This document shows, one piece after another, positions 9,421-20,779 of a stretch of 64,000 nucleotides of DNA; the first letter of the stretch is position 1; every line of letters starts with the position of its first letter. Location: positions 1,178,001 through 1,242,000 of the forward strand of contig NZ_JBEXAC010000002.1 of assembly GCF_040567655.1 (NCBI RefSeq), written 5' to 3'. Position numbers and translations under genes: made by a program. Source of the stretch: Chitinophaga sp. H8 (GTDB taxonomy: Bacteria > Bacteroidota > Bacteroidia > Chitinophagales > Chitinophagaceae). A model generated the notes under the pieces. The model saw only the letters and a list, made by a program, of their open reading frames with translations. It was not told the origin of the DNA and searched no databases.

Positions 9421-9924
9421 TTATCGAAGAGAATTAAAAATGTCAGTATACAATGGCCTATGTTCTAAATCACTATTAATATGAAATATAACTAGATATG
9501 TCTGGTATCCTCCATTGGGACGAGTTTTAGCTGTACTGTTCAAATCGTTTTGAAGCTTCTTATCACTTAGGGCCCACAAGTTTGGCTTAAATTTCCATTT
9601 GCACACCTTTTGATTGATTTCTTTCTCAATATTGGCCCAGACTTCAGATGACGAATCGAGGTCATTTCCTAAGCCATATAACGGAAACCTTTTGCATTCC
9701 CTCACGTATCCTGATGTATCAATCATGAGGTGATATAAAATGGCCGCACTCTCATTTTTCTCCTGAAAATATGAAAGAATGGAATCACTGTATGATGGCA
9801 TTTCTCCCGATTCCAGTGATCCTGAAACTGGATTATTATAGATCTTCTTTTGACCATATGACGTATGCATAAAGCATACTAGGAATAAAACGGCAAAAAA
9901 CCTTACTGACGAATTGATTTTCAT
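9421..9924 (-). CDS. secreted protein, possibly TonB-C-like
   Basis: Last gene of the minus-strand RHS operon. ATG at 9924, five bases after the stop of the RHS gene, gives a good signal peptide (MKINSSVRFFAVLFLVCFM...SYGQ). The mature part has LYHLMIDTSGYVRECKRF and a later WKFKPN, a pattern like the C-terminal domain of TonB-type proteins, but I would not assign it firmly. Since it follows a protein with a variable C-terminal tip, an accessory or protective role towards that tip is possible; this is inference from position. Confidence 0.55.
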   Translation of the reverse strand: MKINSSVRFFAVLFLVCFMHTSYGQKKIYNNPVSGSLESGEMPSYSDSILSYFQEKNESAAILYHLMIDTSGYVRECKRFPLYGLGNDLDSSSEVWANIEKEINQKVCKWKFKPNLWALSDKKLQNDLNSTAKTRPNGGYQTYLVIFHINSDLEHRPLYTDIFNSLR

Positions 9925-9928
9925 TCTA

Positions 9929-12900
9929 CTATTTATTTTGCGTTGCATTGGTAAAAAGTTTATACTTCGCCTCAACTAAAGCGCTTAGAAATTGAGTGCT
10001 GCGAATTTGTTGTGCCTGGTCGTAGAGTTTTTCTTTCTCTTCCTTATCCTTTGCAGAATTTCCCATGTTATCAGCTTTTGTTTCTAGCTCCACAGCCTGC
10101 TTTTCTATGGCTTGATTCTCTTCATATAGGGCTTTGTACAGTTCAAAATGTTCTGTGTCCATTGATTTTGAAGGATCAATTCCATTTGATGCATGCCACA
10201 ATTCGTCTAACAAGGCCAACATAGCATAATCCCTAGCAAAGCCCGCTTCATCATCAACCATTTCTGTGCCTACAACAATTTCTACTCGCTTTTTAGGAGC
10301 ATCAGTTTTGTCAAATGTCGTTGTGATGGCTTCGGCACCAGGCCATTTTTTAAGGGCGTTAGCCCATTTTTCTTCAATGGTGAGGCCCTCTGGTTTGAAT
10401 TCACTTTTTGTCGATGTCTTATTCTCTGATACGTTTTTTGACATGACATAGAGATTGATAGTTATGCTGCTTCCGTTTACGCTTCCGAGTATTTTTTTGA
10501 TCATCGGACTAGTATTGGTGAAACCGTCCAATTTTGTCATCAAGCCATTTAATGATTTTGTTTGACTGGTATTGAGATTCTTAGGCTTTATGTCTCGCCC
10601 GTCAGCATCATAAAAAATCAGCGGGTTATTTAATGAGAAAACATATGGAGATACGCCACTGTATTTATCTGCCAATGGATCTACTGCCAGCCAACGCCCA
10701 ATTTGCGCGTCATACATTCGTGCGCCATAATCATACCATTCCAATCCAGATCCATCACTGAATTCTTCTTTTTGTTCTTCTTTCCCATTAAATCGAAACC
10801 TATTTTGGGGTTCACCGAAAGTAAAAGCCTTTGCAGATATTCCCGCCATTGTCAACCCGAACGGATAATAATGCGTTTCTTCCAAAAGGCTCCCCCTTAT
10901 ATGTGTTACCTGCAGATTGTCGAAATACACATCAATATTGGGTGTTTCATTGCTCACATAAATATACAAATATCCATTTTTTGTAATGGGTAGATCCGTT
11001 TTTATATGATTATATGTTTGGGCTTCCAATGTCCAATTCATATACACGTCATCATGTGGCACTTGCTCAAAACTGCTACTGTTCGCGACAAATTTAAGCT
11101 GTTCGTCAAATAATATCCAGTTAACAAATGCTTTTGGACGATCAACTTCGTAACCGTCTTGACTTGATAAAAACTGTTGAATATCACCCGTGGTAATCCC
11201 TCCGCTTTGAGTTATGTCTGAAGAGGTTATTTTACCTCCTGCCACCCCAGGTATACCTGCATTCAATAGAGCAATCAGGTCTGTAAGCGGGCTAACAGGA
11301 GTTCCAGGGGTAACAATTGGCCATAGGAGCTTAGTCTTATTTATATACCAACTTCTAACTCTTAGATTAAACTTGTCTCCTGCCATTACCTTTAATAAGA
11401 TAGCAGGGCCGATTTTATTGCCATCTCCTCTTACTAATGCCAATTTATGATTGTTGTCAGGATCAGGCTCAGTGTAAAAATTGGTAGGATAGTTAGATTG
11501 CTTATCGACCCTGGTTGCATCCAGATTACTATAAAATGTACTTTCGGTTGCGGCTTGAGCTGTCTCCATACTTGCTTCTGGATACGCGTCGATTCTTATT
11601 TGCTCAGTCAATACCATGCGTACATTGCCCAGGTGATCCTTGATCATATAATCATACTCCAGCCCTGTCAAGCTATTGGGATTGGCCGGATCATTGACGG
11701 CACGAATTCTTCCTTCCTCCTGACCAAGAAACTGGAGTCGGTCGGTATAGCCCATGCCGGAATTCACCATCGCATCCGAGTATTGTTTGCTCTCGAACAC
11801 AGCACCATTGAGGTAAGTAGTCGTAGTGGTAATAGTGGTAGTAACCGGCGACCCGCCATAAGTCACACTCACACCATTTTCAACTGTGATTTTTTGCAGC
11901 TTGGTTCCAACTGCATCGTAAACATATGTAATTGTTCCCTTGTCGGCAGTGTTCGCGTCATTCCGTACCGTGATCTGCCTGGGCAGGTTCAGGTGATTAT
12001 AAAGGATGGCCCCACCACTGAGCATATCCGTATTTGGAGCGATGGTCCCCGTCAATCGCTTATTCAGGTCAATGATCATGTTGCCATTGCGGTCGTAACC
12101 ATAGTCGACGCTCGATGTATTTTTATCTGTAAAATCGCCCAGCCCATGATCAGTTGTGCCTGTGCCGGCTTCTGTTACTGCTTTCAGTCGGTTGCCACCC
12201 GCATGGTAAGTATACGTAAGGTTGTCTATCTGTGCAGGACCTGTTAATTTTAAGCCCCATTGCTTCATTTTTTGGATATTACCGTTCGCATCATACGCAC
12301 TGCCGTCATCGGCCCCACTGTTGCCCATCTGTACAGTAAAGTCCGCCAGGGTTTTGTCCCAGGTTGTGCCGCTATTATTTTGTTTAAACTCGGCTTTTAG
12401 TAGCCGGTTGGCCGCGTCATAGCTAAAATCATATCTTCTGCGCCGATCATCACCATCGCTTTTCCACGTCAAGCCAGTAATATTACCATTGTACTGCTTT
12501 GCTGTAAAATCATTACCGGTCTTACTGATCTGTTTTTCATACCCCAGCTCAAAACCAAACAACTTGCCGTCATCAGTTTGATCCTCCTCCATCAGGTAAT
12601 CACGGTTCATTCCTAGCACCCAACCACGGATATTGTAGTCATAAAGAAGGTCCTGCAAAGGCTGACGGGGAGTGTAGTATGCCCCATTTGCATCTTTTTT
12701 ATTTCCGATCGTCTTCTTATTGAGCTGACCAACGGCATCATACCCCTGCTCCAGTATAGTGACCCAATTGGCAGACAGCGCACCACTGCTGATCGCGCTG
12801 TGTCCTATCTTTTTTTCCACCTTGGTCAGCCTTTCTAGGTCATCATAGATAAGTCGATTGACCACAGTAATGGTTTGGGGGTTGGTACCGGCCTTCTCGG

Positions 12901-14494
12901 TTTTGCTGACAGTAATAATGGGTTTACCTGACCAGTCATATTGGGTGGTAGAAATATCCGTTCCGCCAGTACTGTTTTTGGTTTTAGTCTGGATTAGTTG
13001 CCCTTTCGCATCATAAAGGTTGACAGAATAAATAAAATCGCTGGTTGTGCCGAGTATTTTGGTGCCCATCCAGGTAACCATCCCCATCGTCTGTTGGCTT
13101 ACTGTTAGCGGTTGCGCATAAACGGGTGTACTGTTATAGGTGGTAAAGAACTCAGATGAACCTGCATTGTCAAAGGAGGCGGTCATTCCGCCTGGAAGGT
13201 TCGCATAATCATCATAGTGGATGATAGATAATTGGTCATAACCTGCTGAGGGAGTCGGATAATTGGTAGATGGACCAGCGTTGGTGCGATGAATGGAAAA
13301 AACAGTGTAGCTGGTCCAAAGACCAGTTTCAATTGGTCGGTTCAACCAGTCGTACTTGGTGACCATCCATTTATTGTCTACCCGCATATTGCCATCCTGC
13401 ATCATCACCAGCCTGTCTCGCGCATCATAAACCATGTAAATTTCTCCCAGCGCAACGCCCGGCAGGCGCTTCATGATCATCCGGCCTCGCTCATCGTATT
13501 CATACCGGAAGCAATGCTCATTCAGTGTGGCGGCGTTGGGAAGCCAACTACTATTGATCTGTCGCACGCCTTGTGGTTGGATTACACAACGAAGACGCCT
13601 CAGATCATCATAGACATAATAGGTGCAGAGCCAGTTATTACCATGATCAGCACCACTACCGTCATCTCCTGTACCACCTACTTGCACTTTTTTTAATATC
13701 ATCAGGCCTTGTTTATCCTTGAACTCGATCACTTGTTTATTTTGCTCATCGATGGTGATCGTTTTATGTAGCTCCCCAGCCGGATATGTTGAACTGGTAG
13801 CATAAGTTCCCCAATTTCCCAGCGATGTTGGTCCTGTCACTGTCCAGATCCTTACTGCATCAATAGCTGTATTTGCAAAATATTTGATTTTTATCGACCT
13901 ACGGTTGGCCTCCAATGCCTGGCTCATTGTTCCAACCCAGTTGTCGCCTGGTGCAAAAGTTTCTGTAACCCGGTTTAGTGGTGATGCCTCAAATTTAGTC
14001 TGACCATAAAAATAGTTCTCTCCTTGACCAGCAATTGGGGATAGCGCGTTTCCGGAATTATATGCGTTGGCCTGTTGTTCAAAAGGATTATACTTGAACA
14101 TCCCGTCATCGACGGAGGTGTTTCCACCTGCACTGTTGGCGGGAGATTCCAAAAATTGATACACCATCCGGCCAAACTCATCATAGGTATTCATCCTGAT
14201 CTTATCTCTGAGCGGATTACCCATTGTCAAAGAGCCTTGTTTAATGACAGCCTCAATAGGCCTGCCTAAACCATCCATATATTGCGTTGTCATTCGAAAA
14301 TCTTTTGCCGCAGCAGTGATGGTAATGTTATTCGAATTACTCTCTGGCTTCAAGGCTTCCCAAGCGCGAATATAATTTATTGGTATTCCTGATGAGTAAC
14401 GGGAAGGAAGGTACTGTGAGTTGCAGTGCAGTATGCTTAAGCAGAATATACTTCCCAAAACAAATCTCGAGGTGCGCTTGAAAATATTGTTCAT
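9929..14494 (-). CDS. DUF6443/RHS repeat-associated core protein with variable C-terminal tip
   Basis: 1521 residues with an N-terminal signal sequence (about 1-27). The DUF6443-type head ([29 protein letters not shown]) is followed by many YD repeats ([31 protein letters not shown]). The RHS core signature lies near 1255-1300 ([52 protein letters not shown]). The core normally ends at this point and what follows is an exchangeable tip: residues about 1302-1521 here, containing [10 protein letters not shown] near 1429-1438. The barrel-like RHS shell would encapsulate the tip. Genes 19337-9421 on the same strand look like one operon. Function in Chitinophaga-type bacteria is not established; polymorphic toxin or surface protein are both possible. 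Confidence 0.85.
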   Translation of the reverse strand: MNNIFKRTSRFVLGSIFCLSILHCNSQYLPSRYSSGIPINYIRAWEALKPESNSNNITITAAAKDFRMTTQYMDGLGRPIEAVIKQGSLTMGNPLRDKIRMNTYDEFGRMVYQFLESPANSAGGNTSVDDGMFKYNPFEQQANAYNSGNALSPIAGQGENYFYGQTKFEASPLNRVTETFAPGDNWVGTMSQALEANRRSIKIKYFANTAIDAVRIWTVTGPTSLGNWGTYATSSTYPAGELHKTITIDEQNKQVIEFKDKQGLMILKKVQVGGTGDDGSGADHGNNWLCTYYVYDDLRRLRCVIQPQGVRQINSSWLPNAATLNEHCFRYEYDERGRMIMKRLPGVALGEIYMVYDARDRLVMMQDGNMRVDNKWMVTKYDWLNRPIETGLWTSYTVFSIHRTNAGPSTNYPTPSAGYDQLSIIHYDDYANLPGGMTASFDNAGSSEFFTTYNSTPVYAQPLTVSQQTMGMVTWMGTKILGTTSDFIYSVNLYDAKGQLIQTKTKNSTGGTDISTTQYDWSGKPIITVSKTEKAGTNPQTITVVNRLIYDDLERLTKVEKKIGHSAISSGALSANWVTILEQGYDAVGQLNKKTIGNKKDANGAYYTPRQPLQDLLYDYNIRGWVLGMNRDYLMEEDQTDDGKLFGFELGYEKQISKTGNDFTAKQYNGNITGLTWKSDGDDRRRRYDFSYDAANRLLKAEFKQNNSGTTWDKTLADFTVQMGNSGADDGSAYDANGNIQKMKQWGLKLTGPAQIDNLTYTYHAGGNRLKAVTEAGTGTTDHGLGDFTDKNTSSVDYGYDRNGNMIIDLNKRLTGTIAPNTDMLSGGAILYNHLNLPRQITVRNDANTADKGTITYVYDAVGTKLQKITVENGVSVTYGGSPVTTTITTTTTYLNGAVFESKQYSDAMVNSGMGYTDRLQFLGQEEGRIRAVNDPANPNSLTGLEYDYMIKDHLGNVRMVLTEQIRIDAYPEASMETAQAATESTFYSNLDATRVDKQSNYPTNFYTEPDPDNNHKLALVRGDGNKIGPAILLKVMAGDKFNLRVRSWYINKTKLLWPIVTPGTPVSPLTDLIALLNAGIPGVAGGKITSSDITQSGGITTGDIQQFLSSQDGYEVDRPKAFVNWILFDEQLKFVANSSSFEQVPHDDVYMNWTLEAQTYNHIKTDLPITKNGYLYIYVSNETPNIDVYFDNLQVTHIRGSLLEETHYYPFGLTMAGISAKAFTFGEPQNRFRFNGKEEQKEEFSDGSGLEWYDYGARMYDAQIGRWLAVDPLADKYSGVSPYVFSLNNPLIFYDADGRDIKPKNLNTSQTKSLNGLMTKLDGFTNTSPMIKKILGSVNGSSITINLYVMSKNVSENKTSTKSEFKPEGLTIEEKWANALKKWPGAEAITTTFDKTDAPKKRVEIVVGTEMVDDEAGFARDYAMLALLDELWHASNGIDPSKSMDTEHFELYKALYEENQAIEKQAVELETKADNMGNSAKDKEEKEKLYDQAQQIRSTQFLSALVEAKYKLFTNATQNK

Positions 14495-14535
14495 ATCGGA
14501 TTGTTAAATAGTCAAAAGAATAAATAATAAAGTGC

Positions 14536-15054
14536 TCAATAAATGCCAAGTATCGCTTTTTGGACACTTGAATCAAGTGGGTCAACCTGTGCCGAATAAA
14601 CACCCATTACGTTCCCTGTTTTATCGAACAATATCTTCTGAAAATCTTCCCGGATGTGGATAGGACCGACACCATTAGCTGCTGAATCCAACAACCATTG
14701 ATAGATAGGATGGCGCGTCGTTCCTATAACATTTTCCGGCTGCGTAATCAGGAATTGCACGCCATAGTCTTCCTTGCAGATCTTGTCGATCTCTGTCGGA
14801 GTATGCGGCTCATTCCCAAAGGAATTCGATGGCACCCCAATAATCACCAAACTATCTTTGTATAGCCTATACAACTCCTGCAGACCTCTTAATTGATAGC
14901 TTTTAGGGTTACCGGTGGAAATATTTACCATTAGTATTTTTCGCCCTTCGTATTTTCTTAGTGGTACAAGGTTCCCTTTTGCGTCATTGAAACTAAAACC
15001 ATAAATATTTACAAAGGCAGGGAATGCAAAAAGAAATAAGATTATTCTTGTCAT
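14536..15054 (-). CDS. glutathione-peroxidase-like secreted protein lacking the catalytic Cys
   Basis: Signal peptide from ATG 15054 (MTRIILFLFAFPAFVNIYG). The mature part keeps the family frame: FNDAKGNLVPLRKYEGRKIL, MVNISTGNPKSYQL where the peroxidatic Cys or Sec loop should be, VIIGVPSNSFGNEPHTPTEI (family GFPCNQFG), and KEDYGVQFLITQP. The position of the peroxidatic Cys/Sec is not cysteine, so classical peroxidase activity is unlikely. It sits between the two YD-repeat genes on the same strand, 10 bases after the upstream stop. Possibly a thioredoxin-fold folding or binding helper for them; that is inference. Confidence 0.7.
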   Translation of the reverse strand: MTRIILFLFAFPAFVNIYGFSFNDAKGNLVPLRKYEGRKILMVNISTGNPKSYQLRGLQELYRLYKDSLVIIGVPSNSFGNEPHTPTEIDKICKEDYGVQFLITQPENVIGTTRHPIYQWLLDSAANGVGPIHIREDFQKILFDKTGNVMGVYSAQVDPLDSSVQKAILGIY

Positions 15055-15064
15055 AAAAATATGT

Positions 15065-18000
15065 TTAAGGTTCAATAGGATCTCCGGCGACGCACATACT
15101 GCTTTGGTCAATTTCTTCGTAATAGGTACTATAAGATCCGTCACTGAATTTATACCGATAGGTCACCCGCCAAACGGTTGGCCCAAGCCGGGTTGCACTT
15201 ACGCAAGTCCAAACCCCTGTCTCACAAACTCCGCCAATACACTTTTTATCATTACCTGTACAGTTATTTTCATTGCATTGGGGCGGTGGTGGTGGGCAAT
15301 TGGTAAGGTCTTGAGTATACACCTCCCATTTCTCTGCTAAGTAATTCGCGCTGCAGGATTCCCTGTTTATAAATTTCATCTCACGGTAGCCTGTATTGTT
15401 TCCATTACCATCTAGTTGGCATCTAGTAAGGCCAGTGGCCTCCCATGTTGCAGGTCTGGCACATACACTGCAATTCTGGCCAACAACTACCCATCTTGTA
15501 GTACCGGTTGATTGGCTATAGGGGTTCATATCCTGTTGTTCCTGCTCTTGCTCACCGGTCCTAATCCCGTCAAAGGTTTTACAGCGCAATGCGGTAGAAG
15601 TATTACGCCAGTCAGGAGCTGTACCAAAGGAACATTCCTCAGTCTGACCAGTATAAGTATAACAGAATTTCTGTAAGATATTGTTGTCATGATCCCTTGT
15701 TAAAACCAGCCTTCCCAGATTATCATGTTCAAAGAATGTGAATCGGTTATTTGCATTTGCCCGGCTGGTCATACCCGCAAGTGGGCTGTATGTATACGAA
15801 GTCATTCTCGCATCGGATGGGTGCAGCCTTAAGTCGTCAAACCAGACATTCCCACCTCCATTATTGTCAATGCGAAGGTTGAGCAAAGTGATATTGGCAG
15901 GCACTGAAAAATCTTTTTCGAGGTAAACCCATTTGTTTGTCTCGGTTGTCCCGATATTATCCACGTAAGTATAATAACCGGTTTCTGTAGCAGTCTTCAT
16001 AAATAGATATATGCCACTGGTTGGACCATCACTATAAATCCAACCCGAATAATGATATTTTCTAGGGGCCGCGTGCGATACAGTCAACCACTTTGGCGAA
16101 AGATTAACCGCTGGAGAGCCCACCGAGGCCGTCAGTTTCGCAGACCAGCGTCCTGCATGTGCTTTCGATTGGTCATAGCTAAGCCAACCAGTTGTCCAGC
16201 CAGGTTGCTCCTCAAAACTCTCAAAATAGATCTCACTCGATAATGCATTGGTCGCTTCGGCAATTGGCCCACTTCCCTTTGAGCCCCACATGTAAGACAC
16301 CGGGACGTCCTGGTATTTCTTTTGTCCTATAACATATGCATTGTTATTATAAGCTGTGAATTGGACTGCGGTGCGATAGTAAGTGGAGTTTCTCACCACC
16401 TGTGAAGGATTAAAGACACCAATCGTTGATTCAGGCACTGGACCAAAAGCCTGAAAGTCGTACATCGTTGCAGGCTTTATGATCGACCCGTTAAATGTGG
16501 CATATTCCGATATCTGCCCTCCAATTAATTTTCTGGATGATGGGTCGCCAGGTTGTTCCTGCCAGATTTCTGTGCTCACGAGTGGGGAGAGGATATGGTG
16601 CGTATTGGTAAGCGCAGTCAAGGCTGCGTTACCTGTATAGCTGAAAGGGTAATAGAAGCGTTGATCAATGATTTTACCTTTGCTATCGGTCGTAGCTATT
16701 TTTGAAACTGTAAAATAATCAGGATCGTATTCATAGGCTTTGACTATGGTATTGACTATGGCGTTGTCTTTATAATCGTTTTCTACTGAACTTACCAGTT
16801 GCGATACTCCAACTACGGGGAAATATTCGTTCAATTGGAAGTTTAAAGTTTGTAAGGCGCCACCAGTACATCCAACCCATACTGAGCGTCGCCTAAATAC
16901 TTTGATCCCTTTAAAATTGTTCTTAATGTTGGATGGTAAGGCATCGGCTTTTAGCGCATAAGTATTCTCAACACTTTTTTTAAGCGCGGTGTTGTTGTCG
17001 TATACTTTTTCGCTTAACAATGCCCCATAAATCCAGTCCAGCGACTGTGGCGTGACAAACGGAGCAGTCATAAAAGATGGATTGAATGCATCATATGGAA
17101 ATCCATGCTCTGGCATTGTGGATGTTGTTGTATACGTCCTTACTATGCTACCATTGGTTTGCGTGCCATCACCGGTAAATGTTTCGACCACTCTGCTATA
17201 TAGCACCGTGTTCCCCAAAGCTGATGATAAGGTGAATAAAGGTGAACTGAATATAACAAAGTATGCGCCCGTTTGTGCCATACATTGGAGTGTTTCTTCA
17301 TTGCTACAATCTATTCCGCCAAGACACTCATCATTGTAGTTATACGTGTAATACGGCTTAACAGCCAAGACACCGGAAGATACTTCGCTATTTTCAATCG
17401 TATAGCTGTAACTCCGAGACTTTAGGGCATTGGAGCTTACCCCATCGAATTCTTTAATTGTTTTAATTCGAAGGCCGCCGACTGGCCAGCCAGTGTTTGC
17501 AGGAACAGTGATGATATTGATCCAATCGAGTGCGACCACAAACAACTCTGTTACACACGGCGAGGTTGGCAACTCAAAGGCATATTTGTATTTATAAGTA
17601 CCAGGAGGAATGCTTACTGAGACTGTCTTGCTGTATCCAACACCTGGCCCCAACGTAACATCTGTGTAAGTAGTGGCCCCATCAAGACTAACAATACTTG
17701 CAATAATGCGGCAATTGGCATTAGCAGGAGAAAATCCACCGAATTCAAAGTGAAAATCAGTAGGGGAAGCAGACGTGCCGGGTTTCTCCAGAGTAAACGT
17801 AGTACTTCTATCTGGCAACATACCGTTGATGGATGCAGTCATGTTCTGATTGACAGTTTGACTACCTCCTGTAGCTGGCACCGTGTTCGATTCAAATTCA
17901 AATTCCGAGTGGCCGCCTGTTGGGTAATGAATTGCCTTGATAATGCCAGCCTGAGCATACGCAGGATTAGCATCTCTATTGGCATTATCTAACGCCCCCG

Positions 18001-19318
18001 ATGGCGGTATTCCCATCCCGGTACCGTTATATGGCAGCAGCGTTGAATTACTGGTGGCTCCGTTATAGAATCCCCAATGGTCCACAGCATATGAATTGGT
18101 GCCCGGTAATGCAACACTCGAATTATACTCAAAAACATAAGGAGCCTTCTCTACATTTCCTGAAAATTCGGTCACATCATGCAAGACCAACCTGGTTGTT
18201 TCTTCATTGTAGCCGGTGCAATTTGAAGGAGGCGGTGCCGAAGAGGAAAAGGAATAGTTGGAGTTCAATCGGAATCCCCGAGTATTTTGTCCATCTGTAA
18301 TGAGAATCTCATTGAGCGTCTTGTCCCCAATTACATCGCAACGATCAACAGTAGAATACGAAAAGTTTAAGGTAATTCCTCTGGGAAAACTAATACTGGT
18401 CAGCCGCTTGGCCTCAAAACTCATAAAGTTTCCGTAGGATTGAAGCCCACTCAGTGTCCCCGACGACCCACCCATCATGTTTTTATAAGCCGTTTGCGAA
18501 AACAGCCTTTGATAATAGGAAATATAAGATTCGTAAGAAAAATTAATCTCTTCAGTGCTAAAAGGTGCGACGATCTTGCTTACATACCAGGCGCTTGCAT
18601 TATAATACTTGACATTCCCTACATAGGTACCTGAATTTTCCTGCTGATCAAATATGTACTTGACACCCTCTTCAGTGACTATTGTAAACCCGAAAGTTGG
18701 ACTTCCAGGAAGTTTTGTAATTTTCAATCGCTGACTGGGGTAAATTAAGACATCCCCATTCTTTCCAATAATGAACTTTCCAGACTTGCCACCGAAGGTA
18801 AAGGAGAATATATCTGGTTCTGAGTCTTCTATACCGGCATTGTAACGAAAATATGGGTTAGTTGGAGTAACAGTAGTGCCATACATATTTTCATCCAACT
18901 GGTAATCCGCAACATTGGGCAACGCTGGCCCCGCCCAGTATCCCGTATATCCCATACCTCCTTCATCTGGGCCACCACGCATTTGCCTGGTAATTACTCC
19001 TCCCGCATTCAATGACCAACCGATGCCAACATTCGATGATTTTTCTTGCACCCTGATCCCGCCTCCGAAATAATCAAGCGATACATTTAGTGCCAGTGCG
19101 TCATTTGGCGTACTGTAAGAGTAAATGGGGACTGTAATAGAAGGTAATCCTACATTATAGTTCACTGGAATATCGCCAAATTTGCCCAAAGAAGCAGCAT
19201 TGGGGCTTGGTACGGTGTAGTCCAATAATGTACTGTGCGGAAAAACCTGCTGAGCATTTAAAATGCCCATCAAACCCAAAAAGGTTAGGACGGCATACAT
19301 TTTCCTGTTAAACGCCAT
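15065..19318 (-). CDS. large secreted YD-repeat protein
   Basis: 1417 residues with a signal peptide (MAFNRKMYAVLTFLGLMG...NAQ). The early part (GDIPVNYNVGLPSITVPIY, GGGIRVQEKSSNVGIGWSL, GGVITRQMRGG) matches the proteins that regularly stand upstream of DUF6443/RHS proteins in this phylum. Residues about 1050-1180 form a beta-sandwich-like, carbohydrate-binding type segment (FESFEEQPGW, YHYSGWIYSD, WFDDLRLHP). YD repeats follow (YTYSPLAGMTSR, HDNLGRLVLTRDHD), and the end is Cys-rich (CNENNCTGNDKKCIGGVCE). Probably exported with its partner at 9929 as a two-protein surface assembly. No enzyme motif seen. Confidence 0.75.
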   Translation of the reverse strand: MAFNRKMYAVLTFLGLMGILNAQQVFPHSTLLDYTVPSPNAASLGKFGDIPVNYNVGLPSITVPIYSYSTPNDALALNVSLDYFGGGIRVQEKSSNVGIGWSLNAGGVITRQMRGGPDEGGMGYTGYWAGPALPNVADYQLDENMYGTTVTPTNPYFRYNAGIEDSEPDIFSFTFGGKSGKFIIGKNGDVLIYPSQRLKITKLPGSPTFGFTIVTEEGVKYIFDQQENSGTYVGNVKYYNASAWYVSKIVAPFSTEEINFSYESYISYYQRLFSQTAYKNMMGGSSGTLSGLQSYGNFMSFEAKRLTSISFPRGITLNFSYSTVDRCDVIGDKTLNEILITDGQNTRGFRLNSNYSFSSSAPPPSNCTGYNEETTRLVLHDVTEFSGNVEKAPYVFEYNSSVALPGTNSYAVDHWGFYNGATSNSTLLPYNGTGMGIPPSGALDNANRDANPAYAQAGIIKAIHYPTGGHSEFEFESNTVPATGGSQTVNQNMTASINGMLPDRSTTFTLEKPGTSASPTDFHFEFGGFSPANANCRIIASIVSLDGATTYTDVTLGPGVGYSKTVSVSIPPGTYKYKYAFELPTSPCVTELFVVALDWINIITVPANTGWPVGGLRIKTIKEFDGVSSNALKSRSYSYTIENSEVSSGVLAVKPYYTYNYNDECLGGIDCSNEETLQCMAQTGAYFVIFSSPLFTLSSALGNTVLYSRVVETFTGDGTQTNGSIVRTYTTTSTMPEHGFPYDAFNPSFMTAPFVTPQSLDWIYGALLSEKVYDNNTALKKSVENTYALKADALPSNIKNNFKGIKVFRRRSVWVGCTGGALQTLNFQLNEYFPVVGVSQLVSSVENDYKDNAIVNTIVKAYEYDPDYFTVSKIATTDSKGKIIDQRFYYPFSYTGNAALTALTNTHHILSPLVSTEIWQEQPGDPSSRKLIGGQISEYATFNGSIIKPATMYDFQAFGPVPESTIGVFNPSQVVRNSTYYRTAVQFTAYNNNAYVIGQKKYQDVPVSYMWGSKGSGPIAEATNALSSEIYFESFEEQPGWTTGWLSYDQSKAHAGRWSAKLTASVGSPAVNLSPKWLTVSHAAPRKYHYSGWIYSDGPTSGIYLFMKTATETGYYTYVDNIGTTETNKWVYLEKDFSVPANITLLNLRIDNNGGGNVWFDDLRLHPSDARMTSYTYSPLAGMTSRANANNRFTFFEHDNLGRLVLTRDHDNNILQKFCYTYTGQTEECSFGTAPDWRNTSTALRCKTFDGIRTGEQEQEQQDMNPYSQSTGTTRWVVVGQNCSVCARPATWEATGLTRCQLDGNGNNTGYREMKFINRESCSANYLAEKWEVYTQDLTNCPPPPPQCNENNCTGNDKKCIGGVCETGVWTCVSATRLGPTVWRVTYRYKFSDGSYSTYYEEIDQSSMCVAGDPIEP

Positions 19319-19336
19319 AACTGAAAATTTGCTTTT

Positions 19337-20779
19337 TTAAAAAGTATATCCTACTCTGAACAAAATTGAGGATGGTCGAGGGCGTTCTCTATAACTTAGA
19401 AAATCCCATAACAACTGCACCTTCGTCTTCTTTAGGATCTTCGATCTCAGGTCCACCACCTTACTCAACCCGATCAGACCACTCTCCTGCCATCCACTCC
19501 TGTCCCTTAACTCTGCGATCCGTTGAAACCCGCTCCGGTAGTTCATCTCATAACCGCCAGCCATCCAAAAGGAGCCTTTCAGCTTCCATTCGATGAACGA
19601 CCGCAAACCGATCCCCTGATGCGTGATCTTAATATTTTGAATGTTTTGCCCCCAACCCATTTTATAACTGGCTCCCACACCGATCATACTGTTTTCATTC
19701 AGCTTGTAAGCTGCCGTTAAAGCGATATCACTCGTTACCGGGAAATAACCACTGGACCTTTGTGATTGAATGTTTGCTCCCAGTTCAATACGCTGAAAAA
19801 AACTCTTCGTTCTTTGTCCATTGGGTTTAAAACCATCCGGCATGTCCAGTTCTTCGCCACTGCCACCACCCAGTTTGCTGAGCTTGTTTTTAAGTTCGTT
19901 CAACTGGCTTTGTGCCTGCTGCATGTTCTGGCTGAACTGTGCCTGCGCATTCGGTCCTCCGGCAGTGATCTGCTGCTGGATCAGCCCATTCACCTGTGCC
20001 CTTGTTTGCAGCCCTGCCAGGCTGGCAACAGCAGTTGGATCATTCGGATCGCCCGGCAATCGGAACAACGAAGCCAGCTGGCTGTTCTTCCGTAAAAAGT
20101 CTTTGAACAGTTTGGTCTTGCTTAATAGCTCGATGGCTTTCTGTTCTGCTTTCTTATGGTCTTTCAATACTTGTTTGTATTCATTGACCTGTGCACTGTA
20201 GTAATAAGCCTGTTTGTTCAGTTGCTTCAGCTCTTTGGCCAGTCCTAGTTTGCCTAACTGCTCTTTGAGGTATTGCTTTCTTTCCCGGATGAATTTCTTT
20301 ATCTCTTCGGCTTGCTGGAAGCGGGTTTGCAGGCCATTCACCTTGCTCATGGCTTCTTTCAGTTTAGCGGGGCCATCTTTGGCAAAGGCGATCCATTGCG
20401 GGTTTTGTTCCAGGAATTTGAGGGAAGTGCTTAAGGTATCTAAAGAAGGAATGTATTGTTTGAGTTTTGGAGTTCCTGCCAGTTTTTGCTGCAATTGATC
20501 ATAGCGTTGCTTTGCATCACCAAACACCGCTGTAGCTGCTGTAGAGTCCTTTCGTGCCAGTTTCCGCTTTAGTTTATTTTCCTGCTTTAAAAGTTGAGTG
20601 ATGATTTTTTCCGATTGCTTATCCAGCTTTTGCTCTAACTGACCGGCTCTTTTATTTACCGTCTCCAGGTAGTTACTACTGATGGGAGAAGATACTGAAG
20701 CTGTATCGTACCCCTGCGCCTGCATATGCAGGGATAGGAGTATCCCAATAAGAAGGAGTACACTGCGGTGGTTCAGCAT
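19337..20779 (-). CDS. coiled-coil protein with C-terminal outer-membrane barrel
   Basis: First gene of the RHS operon. ATG 20779 gives a signal peptide (MLNHRSVLLLIGILLSLHMQ). Residues about 50-330 are long charged helices (KLDKQSEKIITQLLKQENKL, AQSQLNELKNKLSKLGG). The last 150 residues alternate as membrane strands (RIELGANIQSQRSSGYF, IGVGASYKMGWGQNI) and end in Phe (ILFRVGYTF), typical of outer-membrane beta-barrels. It could anchor or export the two large YD-repeat proteins encoded behind it. Family unnamed; the topology is inferred from sequence. Confidence 0.7.
   Translation of the reverse strand: MLNHRSVLLLIGILLSLHMQAQGYDTASVSSPISSNYLETVNKRAGQLEQKLDKQSEKIITQLLKQENKLKRKLARKDSTAATAVFGDAKQRYDQLQQKLAGTPKLKQYIPSLDTLSTSLKFLEQNPQWIAFAKDGPAKLKEAMSKVNGLQTRFQQAEEIKKFIRERKQYLKEQLGKLGLAKELKQLNKQAYYYSAQVNEYKQVLKDHKKAEQKAIELLSKTKLFKDFLRKNSQLASLFRLPGDPNDPTAVASLAGLQTRAQVNGLIQQQITAGGPNAQAQFSQNMQQAQSQLNELKNKLSKLGGGSGEELDMPDGFKPNGQRTKSFFQRIELGANIQSQRSSGYFPVTSDIALTAAYKLNENSMIGVGASYKMGWGQNIQNIKITHQGIGLRSFIEWKLKGSFWMAGGYEMNYRSGFQRIAELRDRSGWQESGLIGLSKVVDLRSKILKKTKVQLLWDFLSYRERPRPSSILFRVGYTF

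Noticed and set aside
11447..12247. 266-codon plus-strand frame within the RHS gene
   Set aside because: Shadow of the YD-repeat coding sequence on the other strand; repetitive codon patterns create long antisense frames.
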